Below, piece after piece: positions 53,885-63,600 of a stretch of 64,000 nucleotides of DNA. The position numbers and the translations under genes were made by a program. A model generated the notes under the pieces. That model was not told where the DNA came from and did no database searches. It worked only from the letters and a program-made list of their open reading frames with translations. The stretch's first letter is position 1; the number at the start of each line of letters is the position of its first letter. Source of the stretch: Duganella fentianensis (GTDB lineage Bacteria; Pseudomonadota; Gammaproteobacteria; Burkholderiales; Burkholderiaceae_D); NCBI RefSeq assembly GCF_009857835.1, contig NZ_WWCL01000001.1:682001-746000 (forward strand), given 5' to 3'.

Positions 53885-55640
53885 CGAGACTGGCTTCCAG
53901 TTGTTGATAGCGCCACTGGCTGGCATACCAGCCGTCGGCGGCCAGCAGCTGTTCGTGGCTGCCCGTTTCGCAGATGCGGCCGGCGTGCAGCACCACGATC
54001 AGGTCGGCGTTGACCACGGCACTCAGGCGGTGGCTGGCGATGATGGCGCTGCGCCCCTTGCGCTGCTGGCGTAGCTGTTCCAGATGCTGCAGGATGCGGG
54101 TTTCCGTACCCGTATCGACGGCCGACAGGGCATCGTCGAGCAGCAGCAGATCGTTATCGGCCAGCAGGGCACGCGCAATGGCGACGCGCTGGCGCTGGCC
54201 GCCGGACAGGGTGATGCCTTTTTCGCCCACGGGGGTGGCATAGCCTTGCGGGAAGCGCAGGATGTCGTCGTGGATATCGGCCAGACGGGCTGCCTGTTCG
54301 ATCTCGGCGCTAGTCGCATCGGGTCGCGCCAGCGCGATATTCTCCGCGATCGAGGCCGAGAACAGGAAGGATTCCTGCGGCACCCAGCTAATCGCAGCGC
54401 GCAGCGCCTGCAGCTGGTAGCTTGCCAGCGGCTGGCCGGCCCAGACCACGCTGCCCGACTGCGGCGTGAGCTGGCGCAGCAGCACGCGCAGCAGGGTGCT
54501 CTTGCCGCTGCCGGTAGGGCCCACCAGACCCAGCGTCTGGCCGGCGGCCAGCGTCAGCGTGACGTCTGCCAGCGCGGCCGCCGTCTGCTGCGGATAGTGG
54601 TAGTTCACATGCTGCAGCGCCAGCGCGCCACTGGCCACCTGCGCCAGCGTGCCGTGATCGTCGATCACCAGCGGCGCATCGAGCATGGGCTGCAAACGCT
54701 GCCAGGCAGCGCGGCCCCGTTCGATCAGCGAGAGTACCCAGCCGGCCGCAAACATGGGCCAGATCAGCTGGCCCAGATACATGGTAAAGCTGGTCAGCGC
54801 ACCGATGGTCAGCTGCTGCTGCCAGACCAGATAGCCGCCCAGTCCCAGCGTCAGGCCGCCGGCCGCCGTCAGGGTCAGGCCGACAGCCGGTTCATAGGCC
54901 GCTTCCCACACTTGCGCACGCAGGCTGGCATCGGAGGCGTGCTGCGCCAGCGTGGCGAAATGCTGCGCGCTGCGCTGTTCCAGACCCAGTGCGCGCAAGG
55001 TGCGCACACCGGACAGGGTTTCCTGCACATGGTCGTTGAGGGCACTGAAATGCTTGAGGGTTTCCGTGGCCGCCGTGTGGATATGTCCGGATATGAACCA
55101 GAATGACCATGCCATCAGCGGGAAGGGCAGCAGGGCGATGCAGGCCAGCCGCCAGTCCACGCCCAGCAGCATCACGCCCAGCACCATGGCCAGCGTGAGC
55201 GCACCGTCGAAGCCGGCCAGCATGGCTTCGCCGGCCGCCATTTCGATGGCGTCGATATCGTTGGTGGCCAGTGCCATCAGGTCGCCCGTGCGCTGCTGCT
55301 GGTAGAAGGCGGGGCCCTGCAGCGTCAACCGGGTGTAGAGGCGGGTGCGCAGCGAGACGCCCAGCTGGTAGGCCGCGCCGTACAGAATCTGGCGCCAGCC
55401 CACCCGCAGAAAATAGATGCCGGCGCCGATCAGCAGCAGATAGCTGATTTCGCGCAGCAGCTCGCTACCGCCTAGCGTATGGCTGGCCAGTCCGTCTATC
55501 ATGGCGCCTACCTTGCGCGGCACCCAGATGGTGAGTGTCGCCACGCCGGCCAGCATGATGGCCGAGAGCGCATAAGCGCGGCTGTGCTGGCGCACAAAGC
55601 CGCCTATCAATCGAGAGAGTGTTGCCATAGAACCCAGCAT
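53874..55640 (-). CDS. ABC exporter half-transporter A (degenerate Walker B)
   Basis: 588 residues (or 584 from ATG 55628): six TM helices (first near 20-45) and an ATPase domain. Walker A is GLVGPTGSGKSTL and the signature LSGGQ is canonical. Walker B reads LLLLDDALSAVD, with Asp in place of the catalytic Glu, as in the degenerate subunits of heterodimeric exporters such as TM287/288. Co-transcribed with, and overlapping, the second half-transporter gene downstream. Confidence 0.92.
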   Translation of the reverse strand: MLGSMATLSRLIGGFVRQHSRAYALSAIMLAGVATLTIWVPRKVGAMIDGLASHTLGGSELLREISYLLLIGAGIYFLRVGWRQILYGAAYQLGVSLRTRLYTRLTLQGPAFYQQQRTGDLMALATNDIDAIEMAAGEAMLAGFDGALTLAMVLGVMLLGVDWRLACIALLPFPLMAWSFWFISGHIHTAATETLKHFSALNDHVQETLSGVRTLRALGLEQRSAQHFATLAQHASDASLRAQVWEAAYEPAVGLTLTAAGGLTLGLGGYLVWQQQLTIGALTSFTMYLGQLIWPMFAAGWVLSLIERGRAAWQRLQPMLDAPLVIDDHGTLAQVASGALALQHVNYHYPQQTAAALADVTLTLAAGQTLGLVGPTGSGKSTLLRVLLRQLTPQSGSVVWAGQPLASYQLQALRAAISWVPQESFLFSASIAENIALARPDATSAEIEQAARLADIHDDILRFPQGYATPVGEKGITLSGGQRQRVAIARALLADNDLLLLDDALSAVDTGTETRILQHLEQLRQQRKGRSAIIASHRLSAVVNADLIVVLHAGRICETGSHEQLLAADGWYASQWRYQQLEASLDAS

Positions 55641-55674
55641 GAAGCTTACAGCCCGCTAGGATACACCAAAGCAA

Positions 55675-55715
55675 GGCGGGATCAGGGCGGGCATGCTGCC
55701 CGCGCTGATCCCGCC
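55675..55715 (-). terminator. 18-bp stem-loop downstream of phasin gene
   Basis: GGCGGGATCAG-G-GCGGGCA, loop TGC, TGCCCGC-G-CTGATCCCGCC: arms of 11 and 7 bp with one G-G mismatch. On the - strand a T-rich tract (TTGCTTTGG) follows, which suits a terminator for the phasin gene. It accounts for the middle of the 173-bp gap 55641-55813. Confidence 0.6.
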
Positions 55716-55813
55716 TGATTGCTGCCCGGTGTTTTCCTGCCCCTGGCCCTGTTTGCGACTTCTGCGCGCGCTATTCCTGCCCTATTACCGCGCGACAGCC
55801 ACGACGCAGGCGT

Positions 55814-56440
55814 TTATTTCTTGGCTTTGGCGGCAGGCTTGGCTTTGGGAGCGGCTTTGGCTACCGGCACTTCCCGGGCTTCCACCACTTCCGCTTCGAT
55901 CAGCTGGGCCTGCGCGGGAGCAGTCGTAACGATTTCCACGGCCACGGCTTCCACCGCCACGACTGGTGCGGGCACGTCGGCTGCTACCGGCCTGGCGGCT
56001 GCCGGCTTGGCGCTAGCGGGTTTCTCGGCCACAGGCTTGCTCACGGCTACCAGTTTAGGCACCTCGGCCTGGGCGGGGGCTGGCTGGGCGGCGGCGTTGT
56101 TCGGGCTGAATTTCTGCAGGCTGGCCTTGGCGTTTTGCAGCAGTTCCGTCTGGGCGCTGGCAGCGATACTGTAGAGCGCGCGGCCATAGTCGAACAGCTG
56201 GTCGAAATTGAGGGTGTCTGCCTTGTTCAGTTCTAGCAGTTCCTGCGGGCCACGGGCTGCCAGCAGCTTCCTGGCCGTGGCGGAACTCTGGGCCACGCTG
56301 GCGCGGCTGGTATTGAGGTTGAGCGCAAACAGTTTCTCGGCACTTGCAACGGCGCTGCTGGCCAGCGTGTTGAGCAGGGTGATCTGGTTTTCTAACTGGC
56401 TGCGGGTGGCTACGGAAAACTGCTCGGTGATCGAAGACAT
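55814..56440 (-). CDS. Phasin-family protein with long Ala/Pro/Lys-rich tail
   Basis: 208 residues from ATG 56440, with a strong AGGAGA site. The phasin domain covers about 1-110: ITEQFSVATRSQLENQITLLNTLASSAVASAEKLFALNL, ARGPQELLELNKAD and YGRALYSIAASAQTELLQNA. It should coat polyhydroxyalkanoate granules. The second half is a disordered Ala/Pro/Val region ending in a Lys-rich PAAKAKK tail, a common Burkholderiales extension that may touch DNA. Divergent from the DUF2164 gene. Confidence 0.92.
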   Translation of the reverse strand: MSSITEQFSVATRSQLENQITLLNTLASSAVASAEKLFALNLNTSRASVAQSSATARKLLAARGPQELLELNKADTLNFDQLFDYGRALYSIAASAQTELLQNAKASLQKFSPNNAAAQPAPAQAEVPKLVAVSKPVAEKPASAKPAAARPVAADVPAPVVAVEAVAVEIVTTAPAQAQLIEAEVVEAREVPVAKAAPKAKPAAKAKK

Positions 56441-56496
56441 GGTTTCTCCTGGGCGATTAGAATGTCGGCATGGTTGCGCTCTGCCGGTGGATTTGG

Positions 56497-56589
56497 TGCG
56501 ATGCAATAATTTGATTCTAGCCTTGAATATTGGGCTTGAAAAGCATTTTCGTATCTCGTTACCAATGAATTACTGCGGCGCAATAATTT
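56497..56589. promoter_or_regulatory. Two direct repeats TGCG[A/G][T/C]GCAATAATTT in phasin/DUF2164 intergenic region
   Basis: 16-bp repeats at 56497-56512 and 56574-56589, identical at 14 of 16 positions, 77 bp apart. They lie upstream of both divergent genes. The TGC...GCAA core resembles the TGC-rich sites bound by PhaR, the phasin repressor (recalled pattern, not verified). Confidence 0.5.
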
Positions 56590-56615
56590 ACGGGTTTTCA
56601 TGAAAGGACGCCACC

Positions 56616-56864
56616 ATGGCGATCAAGCTGGAGAAAGATGCGGAGCAGCGCCTGATCGGCTCTATCCAACGTTATTGCGCCGAGCATCTGGACGAGGAAG
56701 TGGGTGAGCTGAAGGCAAGGCTGCTGCTGGATTTCTGTTTGCGTGAAATTGGCCCCTCTGTCTACAATCAGGCCATACTCGATGCGCAGGCGGCCATGCA
56801 GGACCGGATCGCCGAATTGCAGACCGAGTGCTATGAAACGGAATTCTCATACTGGAAAAAATAG
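56616..56864 (+). CDS. DUF2164 domain protein
   Basis: 82 residues, all of it DUF2164: IKLEKDAEQRLIGSIQRY, LDEEVGELKARLLLDF, IGPSVYNQAILDAQA and CYETEFSYW. Small cytoplasmic protein of unknown function, common in proteobacteria. AAAGGA precedes the ATG. It lies 12 bp upstream of the deaminase gene and is probably co-transcribed with it. Confidence 0.88.
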   Translation: MAIKLEKDAEQRLIGSIQRYCAEHLDEEVGELKARLLLDFCLREIGPSVYNQAILDAQAAMQDRIAELQTECYETEFSYWKK

Positions 56865-56876
56865 GCGGGAGCGCAT

Positions 56877-58163
56877 ATGGATGTCTCGGTCGATACAGTG
56901 ATCCGCAATGCCAGTCTGGCCGATGGCCAGCGCGGCGTGGATGTGGCCATCACGGCCGGACGCATTACGGCGCTGGGCCCGGCCCTGCCGCTGCGCGGGG
57001 CGCAGGAAATCGATGCGCAGGGCGATCTGCTCAGCGCCCCGTTTGTCGATGCCCACTTCCACATGGACGCCACCCTCAGCTACGGCCTGCCCAGAGTGAA
57101 TGCTTCCGGCACGCTGCTGGAAGGCATAGCGCTGTGGGCCGAACTCAAGCCGCAACTGAGCCAGCAGGCGCTGGTGGAGCGGGCTCTGCAGTATTGCGAC
57201 TGGGCCGTGGCACGCGGCCTGCTGGCCATCCGCTCCCATGTCGACGTGTGCGACGACCGCCTGCTGGCGGTGGAAGCGCTGCTGGAAGTACAGCGCCGGG
57301 TAGCACCCTACCTCGATCTGCAGCTGGTGGCCTTCCCCCAGGATGGTGTGCTGCGCAGCCCGACGGCGCTGGCCAATCTGCGCCGTGCGCTCGATATGGG
57401 GGTGGAAGTGGTGGGCGGCATCCCGCACTTCGAGCGCACCATGGCGGACGGCGCCGCCTCGGTACGCCTGCTGTGCGAACTGGCGGCCGAACGGGGCCTG
57501 ATGGTGGACATGCATTGCGACGAATCGGATGACCCCCTGTCGCGCCACATCGAAACGCTGGCCTATGAAACCCAGCGGCTAGGCCTGCAGGGGCGGGTGG
57601 CCGGTTCGCACCTGACTTCCATGCATTCGATGGACAACTATTATGTGAGCAAGCTGCTGCCGCTGATACGCGAAGCGGGCGTGGCGGCGATTGCCAACCC
57701 TCTCATCAACATTACCCTGCAGGGGCGGCACGATAGCTATCCCAAACGGCGCGGCATGACGCGCGTGCCGGAACTGCTGGCGGCCGGCATCGAGGTGGCG
57801 TTCGGCCACGACTGCGTGCAGGACCCGTGGTACAGCCTGGGCTCGGGCGATATGCTGGAAGTGGCGCACATGGGCCTGCACGTGGCGCAGATGACGGGGC
57901 AGGATGCCATGCGGGCCTGCTATCAGGCCGTCACCAGCAACCCGGCCCGCATCCTCGGCCTGCAGGGCTACGGCATTGCGGTGGGCCACCATGCGGATCT
58001 GGTGCTGCTCGATGCGCCCGATCCGGTCGCCGCGATCCGCCTGCGCGCGGCGCGCCGGCTGGTTATGCGGCGTGGTAAGGTGCTGGCGGAGGCGCCACGG
58101 GCCGTCAGCCGCCTGCATATTGCTGGCCGTCCGGCCCAGGTGGATTTCCGTTTGCAGCGTTAG
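56877..58163 (+). CDS. CodA-like cytosine deaminase family amidohydrolase
   Basis: 428 residues, close to the length of E. coli CodA. Metal ligands: VDAHFHMDATL (HxH), MHCDESDDPLSRH (His and the catalytic Glu), SHLTSMHS (His) and GHDCVQDPWYSLGSGDMLEVAHMGLH (Asp). PQDG, as in CodA, is also present. The residue after the metal Asp is Cys; E. coli CodA has Asp314 there, a position known to tune pyrimidine specificity. So it may act on cytosine, isoguanine, creatinine-like or other amino-heterocycles. GGGAG precedes the ATG. No codB permease is nearby. Confidence 0.87.
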   Translation: MDVSVDTVIRNASLADGQRGVDVAITAGRITALGPALPLRGAQEIDAQGDLLSAPFVDAHFHMDATLSYGLPRVNASGTLLEGIALWAELKPQLSQQALVERALQYCDWAVARGLLAIRSHVDVCDDRLLAVEALLEVQRRVAPYLDLQLVAFPQDGVLRSPTALANLRRALDMGVEVVGGIPHFERTMADGAASVRLLCELAAERGLMVDMHCDESDDPLSRHIETLAYETQRLGLQGRVAGSHLTSMHSMDNYYVSKLLPLIREAGVAAIANPLINITLQGRHDSYPKRRGMTRVPELLAAGIEVAFGHDCVQDPWYSLGSGDMLEVAHMGLHVAQMTGQDAMRACYQAVTSNPARILGLQGYGIAVGHHADLVLLDAPDPVAAIRLRAARRLVMRRGKVLAEAPRAVSRLHIAGRPAQVDFRLQR

Positions 58164-58307
58164 ACGCCACAGTAAGGCAGGCAAGGCTGGACTTGCCGTT
58201 TGAAATCCTCGACAATCAGGATGTGCTTTCTGTTGCGCGTTGGCAAAGTACCCTGCGTTTGCGCAGCGCCGCGCGGCGTGCTGTTTTCTCTGAGGTTTAG
58301 CCCTGGC

Positions 58308-58826
58308 ATGAAGATACTGAGTACTGAGCGCCTGCATCTGCGCACCATGAATCCGGAAGACGCAGCGTTTTATTTCGAACTGGTCAACGATCCCACGTGG
58401 CTCAAATACATAGGCGACAAGGGCGTACGCAGTGTCGAAGGTGCCCGTACGGCGATACAGGACGGGCCTATGGCCATGCAGGCCCTGCATGGCCATTCGC
58501 TGTATGTGATGGAACGCCAGAGCGATGGCCAGCCGCTGGGCCTGTGCGGCCTGATCAAGCGCGACACCCTGCCTGCCGTGGATATCGGCTATGCCATCCG
58601 GCCCGCCTATTTCGGTCAGGGCTACACTTACGAAGCGGCTGCCGCCGTAGTGGCCTACGCACGCGAACAGCTGAAACTGCCCGCGCTGATGGGGATAACC
58701 AAACCGGGCAACGTGAATTCCATCCGCCTGCTGGAGAAGCTGGGCTTGCGCTATATCGGCAGCGAAGTGTTTCCGCCGAATACAGAAGCGACCAATAAAT
58801 ACCGTATCGAGTTTGCGCCTGCCTGA
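58308..58826 (+). CDS. GNAT-family N-acetyltransferase (RimJ/RimL type)
   Basis: 172 residues from ATG 58308. RimJ/RimL-type start KILSTERLHLRTMNPEDAAFYFELVND. The acetyl-CoA-binding motif A is in YAIRPAYFGQGYTYEAAAAVVAYA, and ITKPGNVNSIRLLEKLGLRYIG closes the fold. Target unknown: a protein N-terminus, small amine or antibiotic. The reading from 58200 adds 36 residues without similarity. The 144 bp before it show no clear promoter. Confidence 0.87.
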   Translation: MKILSTERLHLRTMNPEDAAFYFELVNDPTWLKYIGDKGVRSVEGARTAIQDGPMAMQALHGHSLYVMERQSDGQPLGLCGLIKRDTLPAVDIGYAIRPAYFGQGYTYEAAAAVVAYAREQLKLPALMGITKPGNVNSIRLLEKLGLRYIGSEVFPPNTEATNKYRIEFAPA

Positions 58827-58837
58827 GCCGGCAGGCG
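58816..58837 (+). terminator. Stem-loop over the GNAT stop codon
   Basis: CGCCTGCC, loop TGAGCC, GGCAGGCG: an 8-bp perfect stem whose loop begins with the TGA stop (58824-58826). No T-run follows directly; an AT-rich stretch comes about 15 bp later. Confidence 0.5.
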
Positions 58838-58961
58838 AGCTTACCGGCCATTTGAAAGTTTTATAAGAAAACTTGGTTTGTTAAATTTTTTCCGCTGTTG
58901 GTGTGGGGCTTTCCATACAGGGCGGACATGATGGTTCCGAATTGTTACCAAGGGGGAAGTC

Positions 58962-60584
58962 ATGAATTTGTCGAATCTGAAGATAGGTCTCAGGCTGCGC
59001 TTACTTGGCGGATTCTTTTTCATCGCTTTAGCGATCGTCGCCACAGGCGGCTGGCGCACGCTGCATGAAACCAATGCCATCAGCGCGCAGGCCATGGCCC
59101 GCTCCGTCGCGCTGAGCCAGGCCATCGATGCGGCCCGCGCCGCTCAGGTGGAGTTCAAGATACAGGTGCAGGAATGGAAAAACATCCTGATCCGGGGCAA
59201 TGACCCGGCGGCCCTGCAGAAATACACGGAGGCTTTTGTCAAAGGCGGTGAGCAGACGCGCGCCAAGCTCAGGCAGCTCGACACCCAGCTGAAAAAGCTG
59301 GAACTGGCCACGCCGCTGGTGGACGATGCCATCCGCACCCAGAACGAACTGGTCAGCAAATATCTGGCAGCCCTCAAGCAGTACGACAGTGCCAATCCGG
59401 AAAGTGTGCACATCGTGGATGGTCTGGTGAAAGGCATGGACCGTGAACCGACCAAAAAAATCGACGATATCGTTGGCTACATCAGCAAGGAGTCGCAGCG
59501 GCTGACGGAGGAAATGGCTGCGGCCAACACCTCCGCGTACAACCAGGCCATACTGGCCATGGGCATCACGCTGGCCCTGACGCTGGTGGTGGGCTGGGTG
59601 ACGGTGGTGGCACTTATACGCAGCATTACGCGCCCCTTGAGCGAAGCCGTGGACATGGCGCAGACGGTGGCGGCGGGCGATCTGCGCACGGAAGTGCAGG
59701 TGCGCAGCCGTGACGAAATCGGCGAACTGCTGGGTGCGCTCAAACTCATGCAGAACAATCTGAGCGACATCGTCGGCAAAGTGCGCGAAGGGACGGATAG
59801 TATCTATATGGCCTCGTCCGAAATCGCCAAAGGCAATCTCGATCTGTCGGGACGTACGGAAGAACAGGCCAGCTCGCTGGAAGAAACCGCTGCCGCCATG
59901 GTGGAACTGACCACCACCGTGCAGCAGAACAATGCCAATGCCACAGAAGCCTGCCGGCTGGCCGATGCGGCATCGAGCGTGGCGGCCAAAGGTGGCGATG
60001 CAGTCGAGCAGATGGTGCGCACCATGGGCTCGATTAATGAATCCTCGCGCAAGATCGTCGACATCATTGCCGTGATTGACGGCATCGCCTTCCAGACCAA
60101 TATTCTGGCCCTGAATGCGGCCGTGGAAGCGGCGCGTGCAGGCGAGCAGGGGCGCGGCTTTGCCGTGGTGGCCTCGGAAGTGCGCAATCTGGCCCAGCGT
60201 TCGGCAGCGGCAGCCAGGGAAATCAAGGAACTGATCGGCGATTCGGTAGAGCGGGTGGAAGCGGGCAGCCGGCTGGTGGGGCAGGCCGGTGCCACCATGG
60301 ACGAAGTGGTGGCCAGTGTGCAGCGGGTGACGGCCATCGTCAGCGAGATCAGCGTGGCCAGTGTGGAGCAGCGCGACGGCATAGAGCAGATCAGCATCGC
60401 CATCAGCCAGATGGATAGCGTGACCCAGCAGAACTCGGCACTGGTGGAAGAATCGGCGGCCGCAGCGGAAGCGCTGGAGCAGCAGGCGGCGCGGCTGACG
60501 GATGCTGTCAGCGTGTTCAAGCTGCAGGGCGGCGCCAGGCTGGCCAGCACACCCCGACGCACCCTGCTGGCAGCACCGGCCTGA
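58962..60584 (+). CDS. Methyl-accepting chemotaxis protein
   Basis: 540 residues. TM1 near 10-30, a helical periplasmic ligand domain (about 31-190, with an FKIQVQEWKNILIRG segment typical of Burkholderiales receptors), TM2 near 192-213, a HAMP domain (SITRPLSEAVDMAQTVAAGDLR) and a signalling domain with the hairpin tip IDGIAFQTNILALNAAVEAARAGEQGRGFAVVASEVR. Methylation-helix segments such as RTEEQASSLEETAAAMVEL are present. No C-terminal NWETF-type tethering pentapeptide is seen. Signal unknown. GGGGGAAG precedes the ATG. A single-gene transcript. Confidence 0.94.
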   Translation: MNLSNLKIGLRLRLLGGFFFIALAIVATGGWRTLHETNAISAQAMARSVALSQAIDAARAAQVEFKIQVQEWKNILIRGNDPAALQKYTEAFVKGGEQTRAKLRQLDTQLKKLELATPLVDDAIRTQNELVSKYLAALKQYDSANPESVHIVDGLVKGMDREPTKKIDDIVGYISKESQRLTEEMAAANTSAYNQAILAMGITLALTLVVGWVTVVALIRSITRPLSEAVDMAQTVAAGDLRTEVQVRSRDEIGELLGALKLMQNNLSDIVGKVREGTDSIYMASSEIAKGNLDLSGRTEEQASSLEETAAAMVELTTTVQQNNANATEACRLADAASSVAAKGGDAVEQMVRTMGSINESSRKIVDIIAVIDGIAFQTNILALNAAVEAARAGEQGRGFAVVASEVRNLAQRSAAAAREIKELIGDSVERVEAGSRLVGQAGATMDEVVASVQRVTAIVSEISVASVEQRDGIEQISIAISQMDSVTQQNSALVEESAAAAEALEQQAARLTDAVSVFKLQGGARLASTPRRTLLAAPA

Positions 60585-60600
60585 ATTTGTCAGGCCGGTG
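60574..60600. terminator. Bidirectional-looking stem-loop over the chemoreceptor stop codon
   Basis: CACCGGCCTGA, loop ATTTG, TCAGGCCGGTG: an 11-bp perfect stem. The TGA stop of the chemoreceptor (60582-60584) forms the top of the stem. It lies 8 bp from the end of the convergent - strand gene, so it may serve both. Only a short T-run (GGGTTT) follows. Confidence 0.6.
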
Positions 60601-60608
60601 TGGCGGGT

Positions 60609-63600
60609 TTAATGGCTGCTGACGGGATGGGCAGGACTGGCAGGGTATAGCCAGCGCAAGGGGCGTTCTACCCGCGCCGCCCAGGATCGTTCGTTATGAA
60701 TGGCGGCTTCGGCCGCATAGAATTCCAGTTCCGTGTGTGCGCGATAGCCTTGTGCCAGCAAAGCGTCGCGCATTTTTTCTGTGTCTTCCAGACCATCGCT
60801 GCTGGTGCCGGCATCGAGGTAGAAGCGCACGGGCAGATGGGCCGGCGGCTGGCGCACCAGCGCCTGCTGGTTCCACCAGAACGAGCCGGACAGGCTGGCG
60901 GCCATGGAGAACACGTCAGGACGATGCTGGGCCATATACACCGAAGCGATGCCGCCCAGCGAAGAGCCCATGATGGCGGTGTGCTCGCGTTCGGGGCGGG
61001 TGCGCAGATGGGCATCGACCCATGGTTTCACCATGTCGGCGACAAAGGTCAGATAGGCATCGAGCTTGCCGCCGCCATGGCGGGCATCGCAGCAGGGCGT
61101 GTACTCGGCGATGCGGTCAGCATTGTTGTCGATGCCGACGATGATCACGGGCGCCACCTCGCCGTTGGCGATCAGGCGGTCCATCACGCCGGCGATTTCC
61201 CATGCCGCGCCATAGGCCGCGCTGGCCGGGTCGAACAGGTTCTGGCCATCGTGCATGTACAGCACGGGATAGCGCTGCGCCGTATCGCGTTCATAGCCGG
61301 GCGGCAGATAGATGCGCAGCTGGCGCTGGTTGCCCAGCTGGGGCGAGGCGATAGGCGCCGTGATCTGTACGCTGCCTCGCGGCGGCAGTGCAGGCAGCTG
61401 CGCGGCGGCTGCCGTCGCTACTGCCGTGCTGCCCGCAGTCACACTATGGTCAGATGCCGCCACGGCAGCGGCAGCGCCGCCGTTTGCGGCATGGTCGGCG
61501 TTGGGCGTGGTCGTTGCTGCCAGTGGCAGCAGGCGCAAGCCATACAGGTCGAAGCGGTTGGACGGTCCTTGCATGCCACCCGCATCGGCATAGCTGCTGT
61601 TACTCTGCAGGTAGCTCATATTGTAAAAGTCGCCGAGCTGCATGCGGTAGCTGCCGGCTTGCAGCTGCGCTGTCAATGGTGTGGACCAGCTGATGGCGGC
61701 ATTGTGCGGTAGTTGCACCACGCCTTGCGCCACGATGCGGCCGGCCGCATCGCTGAGCGTCATCCATTTGACGCCGCCGCTGATGCCCAGGTTGATGTGG
61801 TGCGCCGCATTGCGGTATTTCAGCTGCACGGCATAGCGGCCCGCCCGTTCTGCCCGCAGCCCGCTGACGCTCAGGGTATCGCTGCCGGCGCCCCAGCCGG
61901 CGATGCGGCCTTGCTCGGCGCTGATGCCGGACTGGAAGCGTGCATCATCGGCTGCGATTTCCAGCCCGCTGTGCAGGCAGACCAGCGGCGTGTGGTGGCT
62001 GCGGTGGCCGCTGGCCTGATGCACGGCTTCCATGCTGTAGCACAGATTGTCGGCCGCGCCCTGGCCCAGCAGCGGGGCGCGGCGGTCGGCCCAGCTGCTG
62101 CTGGTGAGACCTTGCACGGCCAGCCGGCCATTGCGGTAGACGTTGTAGCGCACGCCCTGCGGCGGCGCGCTGAAGCTCAGCGTGGGGAAGCCGAAGCTGC
62201 CCCGTGCCAACGCCACCTGCTGCGGTTCGGCCGGTGCTGTCACGGCACTGTCCTGCGCCAGCGGCGCAGCGTGCACACGCTGAATTTTCTGCTGGCCTGC
62301 CTGCAGTGTGCCCAGCGTGATGACGATGTGGTTGTCGTCGGCCAGAGCAGCCCAGTCTATGCTGGCGCTGGCCGGCTGGCCATTCAGGCTGATGCCGGCC
62401 ACGCGGTAATAGCCTTCGCTCTGGCTGGCCGCAGGCAGGCGTAGCGTCACCTGCAGCTGCTTGCCGCGCAGGTTCAGATGGCGCAGGCTGATGCTGTCGC
62501 TGCCGGCAAACTGTTCGCGCCGTAGCCGTGCCGTCACGAAGGGCTGTAGCGCTATGCCGTGCTGGGTAGTCTGCACACCGAACACATTGCCGACCACCAT
62601 GCCCAGATAGGCGCCCACCGACCAGAGCTGGCGACGCGAATTGATCACGGGGCCGCTGAGGTCCTTGCCGTCGCGCTGGTCCTTGAGCATGGGCAGGCCG
62701 CTCAGCCATTCCATGTTTTCCATATTCGACAGATTGGTGGCGGCGCCCCGTATCAGGGTCTGGTAGGCGGCATCGGCAACTGCGCTATTGCCGGCCATGG
62801 CGGCGGCACGCAGGCCGAAGGCGGTGACGAAAGGCCAGATGGCGCGGTTGTGGTAGATCGCCGTATCGGGTTGCTGCGGATAGATCACCGGCGCACCCAT
62901 GGGGCCGTGTGGATAGTGCGCCAGTATGCTGGCGGCCTGACGCTCATCGGCGATGCCGGTGATGATGGCCAGTGACTGGCCTAGCCAGTCGTATTTGTAC
63001 AGTGCCGCGCCATCGAAATGGCCGGCCGTGAGGCTGCTGTACAGACCAGTATCGGCCTGCCACAGGTGCTGGTTGATGGCGCGTTTGAGTGCGGCGGCCC
63101 AGTCCTCATAGCGCTGTGCCAGTGCGGGCTGGTCCTGTTCGCGGGCCAGTTGTGCGGCCAGCGTCAGCGCCTTGTAGTGGGCGGCGTTGGTGGACAGGGC
63201 TTTGCTGCTGGCCATGCTGGCCAGATCGCTGGTGATCCACGGCGCATAGCTTTGCTCGCGCCAGTCGAGGAAGGACTGTTCGCCCGTGTACAGGCCATCG
63301 CTGCTGTCGTAGGCAGCCAGCCGGTCGTTCTCCAGCGTGTTGGAAAGCGCGCGCAGGGCGGTGCGGGCAAACGCGCGGCGCTCGTCCGGTGCCAGCGCCT
63401 TGAGTGCTTCGTCCGCGCCGAAGGCCCAGCTGACCCGGTCCGTGCTGACTGGCCAGCTGCCGCCGCTGCCCGTATCCTGAATGATCTGCAGGCCGTCGCT
63501 GCTGCCGGCCACCGCGCTGGCGGGCGCGATGCCGCTGCGGTAGCCGGACAGCTTGAATTCGAGCGAGTTGCGCACGCGGCGCGGATCCAGCATGCCCAGC

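Noticed and set aside
52169..54013. 614-codon + strand frame opposite the ABC exporter genes
   Set aside because: Shadow; spans the junction of the two real genes, His/Gln/Ala-rich with no motif.
56877..58163. Riboswitch upstream of the deaminase gene
   Set aside because: Only 12 bp separate it from the DUF2164 stop, and the 175-bp region upstream of DUF2164 shows repeats but no purine- or pyrimidine-riboswitch-like fold.
58856..58874. AAGTTTT-ATAAG-AAAACTT inverted repeat upstream of the chemoreceptor
   Set aside because: AT-only weak stem in an AT-rich stretch; no flagellar sigma-factor promoter or other signal supports a function.
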